Source of the DNA: Franconibacter pulveris DSM 19144
Lineage (GTDB): Bacteria; Pseudomonadota; Gammaproteobacteria; Enterobacterales; Enterobacteriaceae
Direction of reading: 5' to 3'
Assembly (NCBI GenBank): GCA_000621185.1
Contig: JHYZ01000012.1
Span: 62,001 to 126,000 of the forward strand
DNA length: 64,000 bases
In this document: positions 9,401 to 17,146 of the stretch, piece by piece
How positions within the stretch are numbered: position 1 is the stretch's first letter
Layout: every line of letters begins with the position of its first letter
Made by a program: the position numbers and the translations under genes
Notes under the pieces: model-generated
Database searches by the model: none
Told to the model about the DNA's origin: nothing
What the model saw: the letters and a program-made list of their open reading frames with translations, nothing else

Positions 9401-11074
9401 GGCGGTATCTGGCGTCGAGCCATTAGCAGGGCTGCCGTTCGTTACGGCGATGAAGCTGGCTATTTTTGCCCCCGCCGCGTCAGACACAAAGGTGCTTTGC
9501 TGCTCGGCGGATAACTCACCGGCATTCACTTTTAGCGTAACCTGCCCGGCTTTGTCAGAAACAAATTCCGCACGTGCCTGACCTTTTTCATTGGTTGTGG
9601 TATCAGAAGCCTTCAGGCGCGCCGGCGACGAGAGCGTCCAGCTCACTTTGGCATTGGCGATGGGGCGGTTATTCACATCGGTAACCGTTGCAACTGCGCT
9701 GTTAGCCATCGCGCCATTCGCGACGCTGCCGTCTTTATCAGGCGTTAACGTTAAATGACTGACCGTGACAGGAACAAAATGGCTTGCCTGAGTCGCCGAT
9801 TTGGCGCCGCTGGTCGCCGTAACCTGTACGGTTTCTTCAGCAACGTTAGTCAGGTTTACCGTTGCCACCCCCTGGCTATTCGTGACGGAAGCAAACGCAC
9901 TCAACGTCGCCGAACCCGTTACGGACCATGCGACAGGTGCATTCGGCACTGGCGCGTCATCACTGTCAGTAGCGACGACTTGCACCGTGTTTTGCGCCAG
10001 GCCGTCAGCAGGCGCGTTGTCCGTTATAGCCTGTATGGCAAGCTTATTAACGCCTTCAACATGCTTTTTCTTATACTGAAGAATGATTTCGTTATTGCGT
10101 TCAACCAGATCGTACCGGCTTCCCGCCAGGGTGCGCAGCAGACGCACGTTATCCGGGTCAAGCTGCTCACGCCAGCTCTGTCCGGGTTGGTAACGTAGAT
10201 TAAGCTGAAACTGGGTATCATCCATGGAATCCTGCCCTTTGCGGTAGTTAGTCGCCAGGGAGATCAGGGGCACCGGGGTATAGCTCAGGCCCACCGTCAC
10301 GGCAGAAGGGTTATTTTGTAGGTGGTCGGTATCGAACAGCGCGACATCCTTGCCATAATATTGTTCATAGACAAGCTTCGCCCCCATCTGAGGCCAGGCG
10401 GGCATGTATCCTTCCGCTCTGATGTCAAAGCCATCGGCCGGCTTTTCATAGTATCCGTCTAAATCTCGCGAATCATGCCATTGCGAGGTGCCGATATAGT
10501 TGTTAGCGCTAAGCTTCAGGTAGTTGGTCCACGCCTCGGCGCCGAAACCGATGCGGCGGTTTTTACCGGTTAAATCATCATCGAAAAAAACGTTGCCGCC
10601 TAACATCCAGTTTTCAATGTTGTAAGTGCGAACGCCGCTACCGATATTGCTGGTTACCCGACCATCCGGCGCACGCAGGCCAAATTGAGTAAACCAGACT
10701 GATTTCGCATTATCGTAAAGGGGCAAAAGCATATCAAACGAGCTTTGATCCCAGTTGCCATCGTTATCGACATTCAAATCCAGCCGGGCAGTGCCAAACT
10801 GATTTAGCCACTTCTCAGCATCAGACGCGGCTTTTCCCACCGCCATCGCTTTAGCCGAGCTTTCGACTCCATCCATGCCTTCAGTGGCCATTAAATTAGC
10901 GAATCGACTTACCGGTTCTGAATATTCAACGGGCTCGCTTTCCAGATTATCTTTCGCTGCAACAGAAGACGCAGAAAAGGAAGCAATAATCGGGAACAAT
11001 GCTTGCAAGCAGATCTGTCCCCAGGCAAAGATTTTGATACTGCGATCTCTTCCTTTAAAAAAAGAATACTCCAT
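6467..11074 (-). CDS. Intimin/invasin-like adhesin with ~10 Big_1 Ig-like domains
   Basis: A 1535-residue inverse autotransporter (type Ve) adhesin. A long signal region ends near residue 40 (SASSVAA). Residues ~60-335 form the intimin/invasin beta-barrel (AEKWLNQFGTARLDLNVD; WMLGGNVFFDDDLTGKNRR; GFDIRAEGYMPAWPQMGAK). About ten tandem ~97-residue Big_1 domains follow, typically reading GS.ADG...N.A.V.V.DANGNPVSG...W and ending in a FVAD linker. The C-terminus has an invasin D4-like domain and a lectin-like cap with a late cysteine pair (ERYCAEEN...DIACHKGF). No LysM domain is visible. The start ATG has AGGG upstream. It should be displayed on the cell surface and bind host or neighbour cells; the receptor cannot be predicted. 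The Ig repeats resemble each other in DNA, so domain number may vary between strains. Confidence 0.9.
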   Translation of the reverse strand: MEYSFFKGRDRSIKIFAWGQICLQALFPIIASFSASSVAAKDNLESEPVEYSEPVSRFANLMATEGMDGVESSAKAMAVGKAASDAEKWLNQFGTARLDLNVDNDGNWDQSSFDMLLPLYDNAKSVWFTQFGLRAPDGRVTSNIGSGVRTYNIENWMLGGNVFFDDDLTGKNRRIGFGAEAWTNYLKLSANNYIGTSQWHDSRDLDGYYEKPADGFDIRAEGYMPAWPQMGAKLVYEQYYGKDVALFDTDHLQNNPSAVTVGLSYTPVPLISLATNYRKGQDSMDDTQFQLNLRYQPGQSWREQLDPDNVRLLRTLAGSRYDLVERNNEIILQYKKKHVEGVNKLAIQAITDNAPADGLAQNTVQVVATDSDDAPVPNAPVAWSVTGSATLSAFASVTNSQGVATVNLTNVAEETVQVTATSGAKSATQASHFVPVTVSHLTLTPDKDGSVANGAMANSAVATVTDVNNRPIANAKVSWTLSSPARLKASDTTTNEKGQARAEFVSDKAGQVTLKVNAGELSAEQQSTFVSDAAGAKIASFIAVTNGSPANGSTPDTALVTVTDANGNPVSGMSVSLTADKSTVAFLSTQAKKRGKAKGNVKAQTDGQGQVHVVFTDTVSESVTLTATLENGDNQQLVEQFVADNSSAALQELTLTRDNSVADGIATNAAKVSVKDVNGNPVSGMHVNWLSDKGTVSFKSDAVTDDKGEAVETFTDTVAETVTVKAQLDNGSNLTTQSHFVADQQTATLQNLNVTKDGSPADGTQANTAQVYVKDAKGNPLAGQEVTWSSDKAGVVFASGGKSDDSGKATVSYTSSVAQTFQLKAQLANGQNLTASSSFVADTASEHIKSYSVTSGALANGTDTNSATVIVTDNNNNPVSDASVTWSISGSARLSAEIGTTDRDGKLSVTFTDTKAEAVNVRVQLGSSISETKSSTFVGDNGSAKIGELAVTSGALANGTATNAGKVTVVDANGNPLSGLTVTWTVTGNGKLSASESVTAADGTATVTVADTKAEQVTLSAAVNGDTQSKPMTFVADASSATIQTMTLDVDGSKANGVAANKATVQVVDGQKNPVSGLDVSWIADKTTVQLSPSGKTDSEGKASVTFTDTVAQQVTLKASLPNGNNKSTVSQFIADTSTATIADMVISPDNVRADGVAQNVATVTVKDAQGNILPGQNVSWSASRSSVVLTPSGITDANGQAHVTMTDNVGGNVDITATLDNASTLTKQANFLSINVTKLQPSRWGQDANGNPITFTATVTDSSGAPVANSEVAFSNTGKGVLSATTAMTDSSGNAVVSLTDLYGEEVTVAARATVNPQDSGLQKTVTFYAQSITKVIAGGHTFDAASGFPKTGFRSAIFQLVINDDVANNANYTWSTDHYEWVRADANGNVQMVTTPESGSNTVTVTAMPKWGGQPLTYTFTLQHWIMALNHSSTNPSDAERYCAEENLEVPSYTVLSNGQIEGKATRAVGTLWGEWGALSQYSWGHSSPIESDWAKETNPSNGQRVYVNWYTGYVYGSPSEGELMDIACHKGF

Positions 11075-11529
11075 CTTTATAACCCTAAGATTTAATTACC
11101 CATCAAGTGTTGCTATCAATTCGACTAAGCTTTGAGCTCGGCCTCACTCCGGATAGCGTCAATAAAGCAATCGCTCATTTCAGATGATTCCAATAAAACT
11201 TACCCTCTGTAGATAATAAAAATATATCTAAACCTAAAACCATTCCGCTCACAAATATTCCGTTAGCAAAATACAAAATCAGCATGGGTTTATGTACAAA
11301 CATTTAAATGAGCAATAATATATTTAATCCCGACCATTCCAATATGACTTCGGGCTTTTAGTGCGCGACTAAAAAGCAAATTTTGCACTTTATAACGACT
11401 TTTAATCGTTATCGTACTGACTATTGAAAACACAGACAGAAAATGCGTTGTGGTTTTTCAAAAATGGAAATCAGCCTCTTCAGTTGAAATAAAAGGCTTA
11501 TAAAACAAAGAAATAAGGGAGTGTCAGGT
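11075..11529. other. AT-rich divergent intergenic region
   Basis: This segment separates the minus-strand adhesin from the plus-strand LysR gene and must hold both promoters. It is very AT-rich, especially 11200-11420, a composition typical of H-NS-bound horizontally acquired DNA. I see no convincing gene or long hairpin. Confidence 0.5.
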
Positions 11530-12393
11530 ATGGGTTTTTTGTTGACGAAAAAGTTAAAATACTTTATGACAGTGATGGAAAAACGTTGTCTCACCAAAGC
11601 CAGTGAAGAGTTGTTTATCACACGTTCGCCTCTTGGCAAGGCAATAAATGAACTTGAGACAATCCTCGGCAATAAATTGTTTATCCGACAGCATGGCCAG
11701 CTCGAACCGACGGAGTTTGCTTTAAGCATACATTCCGAGGCAGAACCGCTTTATAAAAAAATCATTGAGCTTGAGAAACGACTGACAAGTATAAACGCAT
11801 CTGAAGATATCAATATCATTTTTGACAGTCACTACCCTGGCAACTTGATCGATATCGTTACATGCAGTTTAAAAAACAGTAACATAAAGTGCCGTTTCGA
11901 CGTGATAGAATTGCAGCAGGCAATGTTTGACAATAGCGAGTTCGACAGAAATACGCTAATTCTGAGCCACCGTAGTTATGAGCCTGAAGAAAATATGGTA
12001 TCTGAATGTTATCCCAGCAGCGGGCTGGTATTACTTATAAGTAAGGAGATCGAGGAAAACCCGCAGAAAATATCACGCATTCCCATCCTGCTTAGAGAAA
12101 ACACGGATAGTTATGCCCCGTATATCATAAAAGAAAGACTTGAGCCGCTATTTGGCTCTCCTTTAAAGGTTCGTTTCCATAAAGGTACATTAGTTGATTT
12201 TTTGATGATGACGGCAAATGGCGAAGGCTTAATGATCTTGCCGATAAAAGTCTGCGATTTACTTAAGGTAAACAGAAGCAATGCCATCTTCCTAAACGAC
12301 TGTAGATTTAAGACTTATTATTATCACCCATTATCGAAAAAAACTGGCAATCAGGTTGATAAGGCGATAAAATATATTAAAGATTTGCTGTAA
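11530..12393 (+). CDS. LysR-family transcriptional regulator
   Basis: A 287-residue LysR-type regulator. The N-terminal winged HTH is clear (KKLKYFMTVMEKRCLTKASE, then LFITRSPLGKAINELETILG and KLFIRQ), followed by a divergent co-inducer domain. ATG at 11530 is preferred over GTG at 11521 because AAGGGAG at 11514-11520 would abut the GTG but lies nine bases from the ATG. The gene is AT-rich and converges on the next regulator. LysR-type regulators control holin-dependent export loci in Serratia (ChiR) and Yersinia tc clusters, so a role in controlling the island is plausible but inferred. Confidence 0.85.
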   Translation: MGFLLTKKLKYFMTVMEKRCLTKASEELFITRSPLGKAINELETILGNKLFIRQHGQLEPTEFALSIHSEAEPLYKKIIELEKRLTSINASEDINIIFDSHYPGNLIDIVTCSLKNSNIKCRFDVIELQQAMFDNSEFDRNTLILSHRSYEPEENMVSECYPSSGLVLLISKEIEENPQKISRIPILLRENTDSYAPYIIKERLEPLFGSPLKVRFHKGTLVDFLMMTANGEGLMILPIKVCDLLKVNRSNAIFLNDCRFKTYYYHPLSKKTGNQVDKAIKYIKDLL

Positions 12394-12414
12394 CTGCATT
12401 TGAGCGCTCATATC

Positions 12415-13029
12415 TCAAAAGCCAGAAGGAAGCGACTTAATTTTAATAAGCCGCCCACGCTCTATATCTATATAATTTCCTTTTTTCAGTTCGGAAAGTA
12501 TCATCATGGTTCCGCTTTTAGAAAAGCCGGATCGCCTGGTAATATAATCGCAGACATTCACCTGCCCCTTAAGTTCGGGGTTGTTATTAATTTCGCGCAA
12601 ATAATGTTTTATTACGCTATACAAATCACATGAAAGCATGATTTGTAATTTAATATTCAGTATCGAAGCAGTATATTGCATTACATAATATAAATCCTCC
12701 CATAAATTATTGACTGAGATAAATTTATAAAAATCAGCTCGATTGCAAATCACATACGAAAAGCGGCTATCAGTTGTAAATTCCAGATCGCTATAATTTA
12801 ATTCCGGCAATAAAAAAACCACATAAGCGCCAGACATCTGTCCTAAAAGAATCCGATCGCTATGTCGTTGCAACCCCCATTCCCCTTCAATAATAATGAT
12901 GATATTATCTTGCTTAAACAATTCCAGTTGTCCCTGATTGCCATCAAATACCTGCACGCGAGAAATAATACTCGTAGAGCACAATATAGTATTTATAATA
13001 TTACTGATGTGCTTTAACGGCTTATCCAT
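12415..13029 (-). CDS. Crp/IprA-like winged-helix regulator
   Basis: A 204-residue protein. Its N-terminal half looks like a degenerate cyclic-nucleotide-binding-like beta domain (IIIIIEGEWGLQRHSDRILLGQMSGAYVV). The C-terminus holds a winged HTH (CDYITRRSGFSKSGTMMILSELKKGNYIDIERGRLI). The overall plan matches small enterobacterial regulators of the IprA/YaiV type. No cAMP-binding signature is evident. It is divergent from the Ig-domain gene at 13485 and shares the 455-base intergenic region with it, so it may control that gene. A second protein of the same type is encoded at 15686-16366. Confidence 0.65.
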   Translation of the reverse strand: MDKPLKHISNIINTILCSTSIISRVQVFDGNQGQLELFKQDNIIIIIEGEWGLQRHSDRILLGQMSGAYVVFLLPELNYSDLEFTTDSRFSYVICNRADFYKFISVNNLWEDLYYVMQYTASILNIKLQIMLSCDLYSVIKHYLREINNNPELKGQVNVCDYITRRSGFSKSGTMMILSELKKGNYIDIERGRLIKIKSLPSGF

Positions 13030-13484
13030 AACTGCTCCGTACTAAGTAATATTCCTATAAGAGAATTTACTTGCGCAACGAAAAGTAATCAATCCTCAGA
13101 ATATAGTTATACAAAAAAAGTGATAACAAATGTCAAAAATATTCAAAATATTTCATAATGTTTAAGCCAAACTATCCCCATGTTTTTTACCCGCCAGGGA
13201 ATCCTTCAGGATTTTCTTAAGAAAAAATAGCCGCTCAGACGCTTTCTTTTGGAGCACGTGTCTTTCCACTGGTTTCCAGATAATGCACTGTGACGCAGGA
13301 TAAAAAGGCCGCAATATCGGGCTAAATGCAAACATTTTGCGGTCATGATTGTGATTATGGCGCCAACAATGACAAAGCATAATTTGACCAGTTTTGCGTC
13401 ACAATTTAGCCGCTCAATGATATTTAGCCAAAGTATTATTTTCCCCGATACATTGTCGTATCGTAATTAATGAAAGGAAAAAAA
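13030..13484. promoter_or_regulatory. Divergent regulatory region before the Ig-protein/lysis cassette
   Basis: This 455-base, AT-rich region lies between two divergent genes. It contains a perfect inverted repeat AAATATT-CAA-AATATTT at 13137-13153 and the string CATTGTCGTATCGTAA (13451-13466), which is also found at 3078-3093. Either could be a regulator site. The ORFs across it look spurious. Confidence 0.4.
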
Positions 13485-14468
13485 ATGGCTAATACTATTG
13501 TAAGTATCGTTCCGGTACCGGCTATGGTTGCGAATGATGGTTCTGAAAAGTCGGCGGTAAGCGCCACAGTTCAGACCGATGGTTCTCCTGCACAGGCTGG
13601 CGTAAATGTCATTTGGGATATTACTGGCGGCGACGGCCCGTCCTCTTCCACCACAGACGATACCGGTGTGGCTAAAATTGAGGTAACGGCGAAAGATGGC
13701 GTGGCAACAATTACTGTAAAAGCGTCAACTACAGATGATCTGACAGGCAAGACCACCTTAATTACGACTTATGTGCCGCTTAAAGCGCCGGTAGTTTTGA
13801 ATGCCAGCGATGAAGACGGATGGACGCTTGATCATTATGATATTGAATTCGGCGTGCAGGCTGAAATTCCTTATTATAACAACGTCAAAGTTGACCAGGA
13901 GGTCACCTTCTATTGGGGCGATGCGTGGAGCACCTCGCTTTTTGTCACCGAAGACAATTTACCGCCTTATATTCTGGAGATTCCTGCAGCCTTTACGGTT
14001 AACGGCGAATATGATGTTTATTATGATGTCCGTGATAATGCAGGCAACCCACCGGTCTCCTCCAGTCATTTGGCGATTACTGTCGATGATGAAGGAAGCC
14101 TGACGCCGGTTCTGGTAATGCCGCAAGTCGCCGAAGCCGATCCGTATATTAATATGTCGGATGTCGCCGATGGCGTTTCTGTTCTGGTGAACTACCCCAG
14201 CATGGCGGAAGGCGATGCTATCTCGTTGTACTGGGTAGCTTATGATTCTCAGGGCCGTAAAATTGAGGCTGCTTGCGATACCCAGCAGTATGATGTAATT
14301 GCGGACCAAAAATCAGTCACCTTTACCATTGAGCAAACCAAATTCTACCCGAATGGCATGGGGTATGAAGGCTATGCTGAGGTTTATTATACTGTGTTGC
14401 CTGCTGGCGCCACTGCCAAACAGCTCTCTGAAACTTGTCGGTGCCTCGTTGACACCGTTCCCGCGTAA
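13485..14468 (+). CDS. Ig-like/beta-sandwich protein without a signal peptide (putative exported cargo)
   Basis: A 327-residue protein. I chose ATG 13485 because AAAGGA lies seven bases upstream; the ATG at 13470 has no site. Residues ~1-95 form a Big_1-like domain (GSPAQAGVNVIWDITGGDGP; DDTGVAKIEVTAKDG). Two copies of a second module follow, each with the pattern P..D..I...DI..GV...V.Y..M..GD.I.LYW and a YYTV-type end; the same module occurs four times in the 17727-19808 protein. The N-terminus (MANTIVSIVPVPAMV) is not a Sec or lipoprotein signal, although Ig/Big_1 domains are usually extracellular. It sits immediately upstream of a holin-like/peptidase cassette, so non-Sec export through that cassette is the attractive inference. 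It may otherwise be cytoplasmic until lysis. Confidence 0.75.
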   Translation: MANTIVSIVPVPAMVANDGSEKSAVSATVQTDGSPAQAGVNVIWDITGGDGPSSSTTDDTGVAKIEVTAKDGVATITVKASTTDDLTGKTTLITTYVPLKAPVVLNASDEDGWTLDHYDIEFGVQAEIPYYNNVKVDQEVTFYWGDAWSTSLFVTEDNLPPYILEIPAAFTVNGEYDVYYDVRDNAGNPPVSSSHLAITVDDEGSLTPVLVMPQVAEADPYINMSDVADGVSVLVNYPSMAEGDAISLYWVAYDSQGRKIEAACDTQQYDVIADQKSVTFTIEQTKFYPNGMGYEGYAEVYYTVLPAGATAKQLSETCRCLVDTVPA

Positions 14469-14476
14469 CTAACCGA

Positions 14477-14503
14477 GTCCCGGCCTTGCGCCGGGACATT
14501 TCC
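14477..14503 (+). terminator. Hairpin between the Ig-protein gene and the lysis cassette
   Basis: GTCCCGGC and GCCGGGAC form a perfect 8-bp stem with a 5-base loop, followed by a weak ATTTCC tract. It starts 9 bases after the Ig-protein stop. The poor T-run suggests partial termination, which would keep holin expression well below cargo expression. Confidence 0.6.
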
Positions 14504-14561
14504 TGAATATCCGGAATATATTCATTATCAGCTTAATGGACTATACGTTTGGACGCTGTCT

Positions 14562-14921
14562 ATGTCTATTTTTCCTCTGACAGAGCTATCACATATCACC
14601 AATTCGGTTGCAAATTTTGATGTCGTTTGCAGTAAGGCCTCTTTATTCTCAGGAGCACTCTGCGGCGCGTTAATTTACATGTTAAACTTAACAAACATTA
14701 GCTTATCGCGGCGTATTTTCTACTTCTTAATTTCATTTCTACTTGCTATTAACTGTGCCGAAGTCGCTTCGCACTTGCTGGTAACGATCATAGCCAAATT
14801 TATTAACCCGCCACCACAGATTAACTGCGCATTTTCCGCAGCGTTAATGGGTGCGGTTGTCGTAAGGGTGATTAATGTAGCTTCAGATAATATCATCAAA
14901 TATTTTCCCGGCAATAAATAA
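14562..14921 (+). CDS. Putative phage-type holin (lysis/secretion cassette)
   Basis: A 119-residue protein with three predicted membrane helices (about residues 28-46, 51-70 and 88-106) and a short charged C-terminal tail (IIKYFPGNK). The size, the helix pattern and the position two genes before an M15-type peptidoglycan peptidase are those of a phage holin. No phage structural, replication or integration gene is nearby, so this is not an ordinary prophage. In holin/endopeptidase (type 10) secretion the holin permeabilises the inner membrane to release the peptidase and cargo. No clear ribosome-binding site precedes the ATG, consistent with low translation. The holin call rests on topology and context. 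Confidence 0.65.
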   Translation: MSIFPLTELSHITNSVANFDVVCSKASLFSGALCGALIYMLNLTNISLSRRIFYFLISFLLAINCAEVASHLLVTIIAKFINPPPQINCAFSAALMGAVVVRVINVASDNIIKYFPGNK

Positions 14922-14931
14922 AGGAACGCTT

Positions 14932-15171
14932 ATGATGCCCCATATAATTATCGCTATCTTAGCTCTTAATTTAATGCTGTTACATACTATTATTTCAAGG
15001 AGAAAGCTCCCAAAAAGTAAAAAGGCATTACAGCTTTTTTACTGGTGCAGTATCGTTATCCTTTGTATGTCGGTTGTCCGGCTTGCTGATGGCCGCGTCA
15101 CCTGTAGCGTTTTTAGCACCCTTTTTCTTGTTACTGTCGCGCTTCTTTTATGGCTACGCGCAAGCCAGTAA
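14932..15171 (+). CDS. Small membrane protein of the lysis cassette (second holin, antiholin or spanin-like)
   Basis: A 79-residue, very hydrophobic protein with an AAAGGAA ribosome-binding site. Helices are predicted at about residues 4-21, 33-50 and 57-75, with a basic loop SRRKLPKSKK between the first two. It lies 10 bases after the holin-like gene and about 20 bases before the M15 peptidase. It lacks the single helix plus periplasmic coiled coil of an i-spanin and has no lipobox for an o-spanin. A holin accessory or antiholin role is therefore more likely than a spanin role. Confidence 0.55.
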   Translation: MMPHIIIAILALNLMLLHTIISRRKLPKSKKALQLFYWCSIVILCMSVVRLADGRVTCSVFSTLFLVTVALLLWLRASQ

Positions 15172-15192
15172 ATAAAAATGGAGAAGTTAACA

Positions 15193-15546
15193 ATGGGCGA
15201 TTTATCTTTTCATTTTAGCCGGCGCGAGTTCGCCTGCCATTGTGGATGCGGGTTTGACGCTGTCTCACCAGAACTGATAGAGATCCTGGAGCAAGCCAGG
15301 CGTTACTTTGCATCACCAATCGTGATCAACAGCGGTTGCCGGTGCGCGCAGCACAATAATGCCGTGGGGGGAACGCCAGGTAGCCAGCATCGGCTTGGCA
15401 CCGCCGCGGATATTGTTGTTGCTAATACGCCTGCCGCAATCGTAGCCGACTACTTTGAAAAAACGTACCCGAACCAGTACGGTATCGGTAGATATAAAAC
15501 GTTTACACACATAGACGTTCGCAAAAACAGCGCCCGCTGGTCTTAG
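15193..15546 (+). CDS. M15-family zinc peptidase, putative L-Ala-D-Glu/D-Ala-D-Ala endolysin
   Basis: A 117-residue single-domain peptidase of the M15A/Peptidase_M15_3 type. ATG 15193 is preferred because GGAG lies nine bases upstream; the ATG at 15178 has no site. The zinc ligands are visible: the SxHxxGxAxD motif around GSQHRLGTAADIV (H66, D73) and the second histidine in FTHIDVR (H106). Four N-terminal cysteines/histidines (FACHCGCGF) and the VINSGCRC segment are typical of the family. Such enzymes cut the peptidoglycan stem peptide; relatives include phage endolysins and the ChiX and ElyY peptidases of holin-dependent export systems. There is no signal peptide, so it needs the holin to reach the periplasm. 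Confidence 0.88.
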   Translation: MGDLSFHFSRREFACHCGCGFDAVSPELIEILEQARRYFASPIVINSGCRCAQHNNAVGGTPGSQHRLGTAADIVVANTPAAIVADYFEKTYPNQYGIGRYKTFTHIDVRKNSARWS

Positions 15547-15577
15547 CGGCATCCGTCCTGATAACCACCGCACAGCA

Positions 15578-15612
15578 AAGCGTAGGGTGCTTTCACTCTA
15601 CGCTTATTCTTT
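15578..15612 (+). terminator. Terminator of the lysis cassette
   Basis: AAGCGTAG and CTACGCTT form an 8-bp stem that is extended by GTG/CAC inside the loop region, followed by TTATTCTTT. It lies 30 bases after the peptidase stop, in the gap between convergent genes. Confidence 0.65.
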
Positions 15613-15685
15613 AGTAAAGACATATTCTCTACAACGACCTGTCTAAACCGGCCAGAAAAACCTATCATGCGCGTATGGAGACAGG

Positions 15686-16366
15686 CTAGATCCGTTCAGG
15701 GAGGTAATAAACCGAGACCAGCATGCCTTTTTTCAGGGCGATATACCCTTTTTCGACAAGTAATGACAGCGTTCTGTAGATCATGCTTCTTGATAAAAAA
15801 GTGCTGTCTTTTATATAGCTGATGACACCGATCTCATTTTCATAAAATAATTCTTTATTGCGATAATACTCCAGCAATTTCATCTTTATGGCATGATAAG
15901 AGTCCTTTCCTGTCAAATATCGGTCCCGATAGAGCATGTAGCATAGATGGGAAGAAACCGTTTTAGCTACCGACTTCCATAGTTCATGTTTGTTTATCAA
16001 CCGGGTCGCCCCGGCCTGGGAGATTTTATAACCATTACCGCGGTTAAGCGTTTTGCAGTAATAGCCTCCAGGCATGTCAAGCAAACGCCCCAGCCCAAAA
16101 ATAACAGGCGCTGCGGTCATGCCAATTAATAAATCATCACCCGCCCTACGAACTTCAACGCTCTGGTCTGTAAGCAGCCAGATACTTTGCTCTTCTGCCC
16201 GTAATATAGTCCCGGCACGTAAACTCACGGTCTGCGCATGGGGCGCTAGCTTTTCAATTATATCGACTTGCTCACTATAATATTTTTTCCAGTCAGGTAT
16301 TGAATAACTTTCTACCCCATCCCAGTGTCTGGCATAAGGTGAGACAATATCTTCCTTTTCGTTCAC
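15686..16366 (-). CDS. Crp/IprA-like winged-helix regulator (second copy)
   Basis: A 226-residue regulator with the same plan as the protein at 12415-13029. The N-terminal part is a cupin/cNMP-like beta domain (TVSLRAGTILRAEEQSIWLLTDQSVEVRR; GDDLLIGMTAAPVIFGLGRLL). The C-terminal winged HTH includes EIGVISYIKDSTFLSRSMIYRTLSLLVEKGYIALKKGMLV. It converges with the lysis cassette and lies 141 bases downstream of the LuxR-family gene on the same strand. The two IprA-like proteins flank the Ig-protein/holin/peptidase operon, suggesting dedicated control. Confidence 0.65.
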   Translation of the reverse strand: MNEKEDIVSPYARHWDGVESYSIPDWKKYYSEQVDIIEKLAPHAQTVSLRAGTILRAEEQSIWLLTDQSVEVRRAGDDLLIGMTAAPVIFGLGRLLDMPGGYYCKTLNRGNGYKISQAGATRLINKHELWKSVAKTVSSHLCYMLYRDRYLTGKDSYHAIKMKLLEYYRNKELFYENEIGVISYIKDSTFLSRSMIYRTLSLLVEKGYIALKKGMLVSVYYLPERI

Positions 16367-16507
16367 GATAATCCCCTTGTGTTACCACGCCACGCTTTCA
16401 TTCCCTGCCTGCCGCAGAGATCTCCTTCCTGTTATTCCTGTATTAGTCGTTTTTCTTTTCAATTTACATCCTGAATTTTGCATTGCGTTTATTCGCAGAT
16501 TTATCGT

Positions 16508-17146
16508 TCAGTACAAACCATTATATATTTTATATAATCGCGGCATGCTCCGCACCCCTAACTTATGGAGTACATTATATTTATAAACGCTAATTGTTTT
16601 AGGGCTTACGCTCAGGCGGCGAGCCAGATAATCGGGCGTATGCCCTTCGCACAGAGAAATAAAGAAATCCATTTCCCGTCGCGTAAGACGCTCAGTCACT
16701 TTTTTCTTTTTCGCCTGGAAATCAAAGCGATATTTCTCTTCGCCTAATGCCTGAATATGCTCTTCCATTTGCGAAACCGTCACTGCCGGGTTGATGACCT
16801 TACCGGCTATATCAGAAATGATACGTCTGTTTTTACAGACCGCATTACCGATGAGGATCATGCCTACCGCGGGTCTATACGAAAGAAACCACTCGCGAAA
16901 CCGCAGCCAGTCAACCAGCTGCTCGCCATTACCATAAAAACCGGTTATCGCCCCTACCACGTTAAGGGTCGTTATGTAATGTTGTAATTTACTTAAGGTA
17001 TGACAAAACAGCAGTTCACAATCCGCGATAGCCATCCCTTTCGTCAAATGAACAATCCCGTCCAGCCAATATTTGTTAGCTGACATAACAACCACATACC
17101 GCTTTTCAACTTTTTTATGCTTAAATGTTGTTAAGTATTGACTCAT
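16508..17146 (-). CDS. LuxR-family (GerE-type HTH) regulator
   Basis: A 212-residue protein. The C-terminal LuxR HTH is clear (LTRREMDFFISLCEGHTPDY, then LARRLSVSPKTISVYKYNVLHKLGVRS). The N-terminal half looks like an unphosphorylated pseudo-receiver or RcsA/CsgD-like region (MSANKYWLDGIVHLTKGMAIADC) without a recognisable Asp phosphorylation pocket. It is divergent from the large beta-sandwich gene at 17727 across about 580 bases. It may activate the second half of the island; this is inference. Confidence 0.82.
   Translation of the reverse strand: MSQYLTTFKHKKVEKRYVVVMSANKYWLDGIVHLTKGMAIADCELLFCHTLSKLQHYITTLNVVGAITGFYGNGEQLVDWLRFREWFLSYRPAVGMILIGNAVCKNRRIISDIAGKVINPAVTVSQMEEHIQALGEEKYRFDFQAKKKKVTERLTRREMDFFISLCEGHTPDYLARRLSVSPKTISVYKYNVLHKLGVRSMPRLYKIYNGLY

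Noticed and set aside
13162..13380. 72-codon minus-strand ORF upstream of the Ig-protein gene
   Set aside because: No ribosome-binding site or motif, and it lies in the divergent promoter region.
14562..15546. Ordinary prophage lysis module
   Set aside because: No integrase, structural, replication or tail gene is found on either side; the neighbours are regulators and large beta-rich proteins, so a domesticated cassette fits better.
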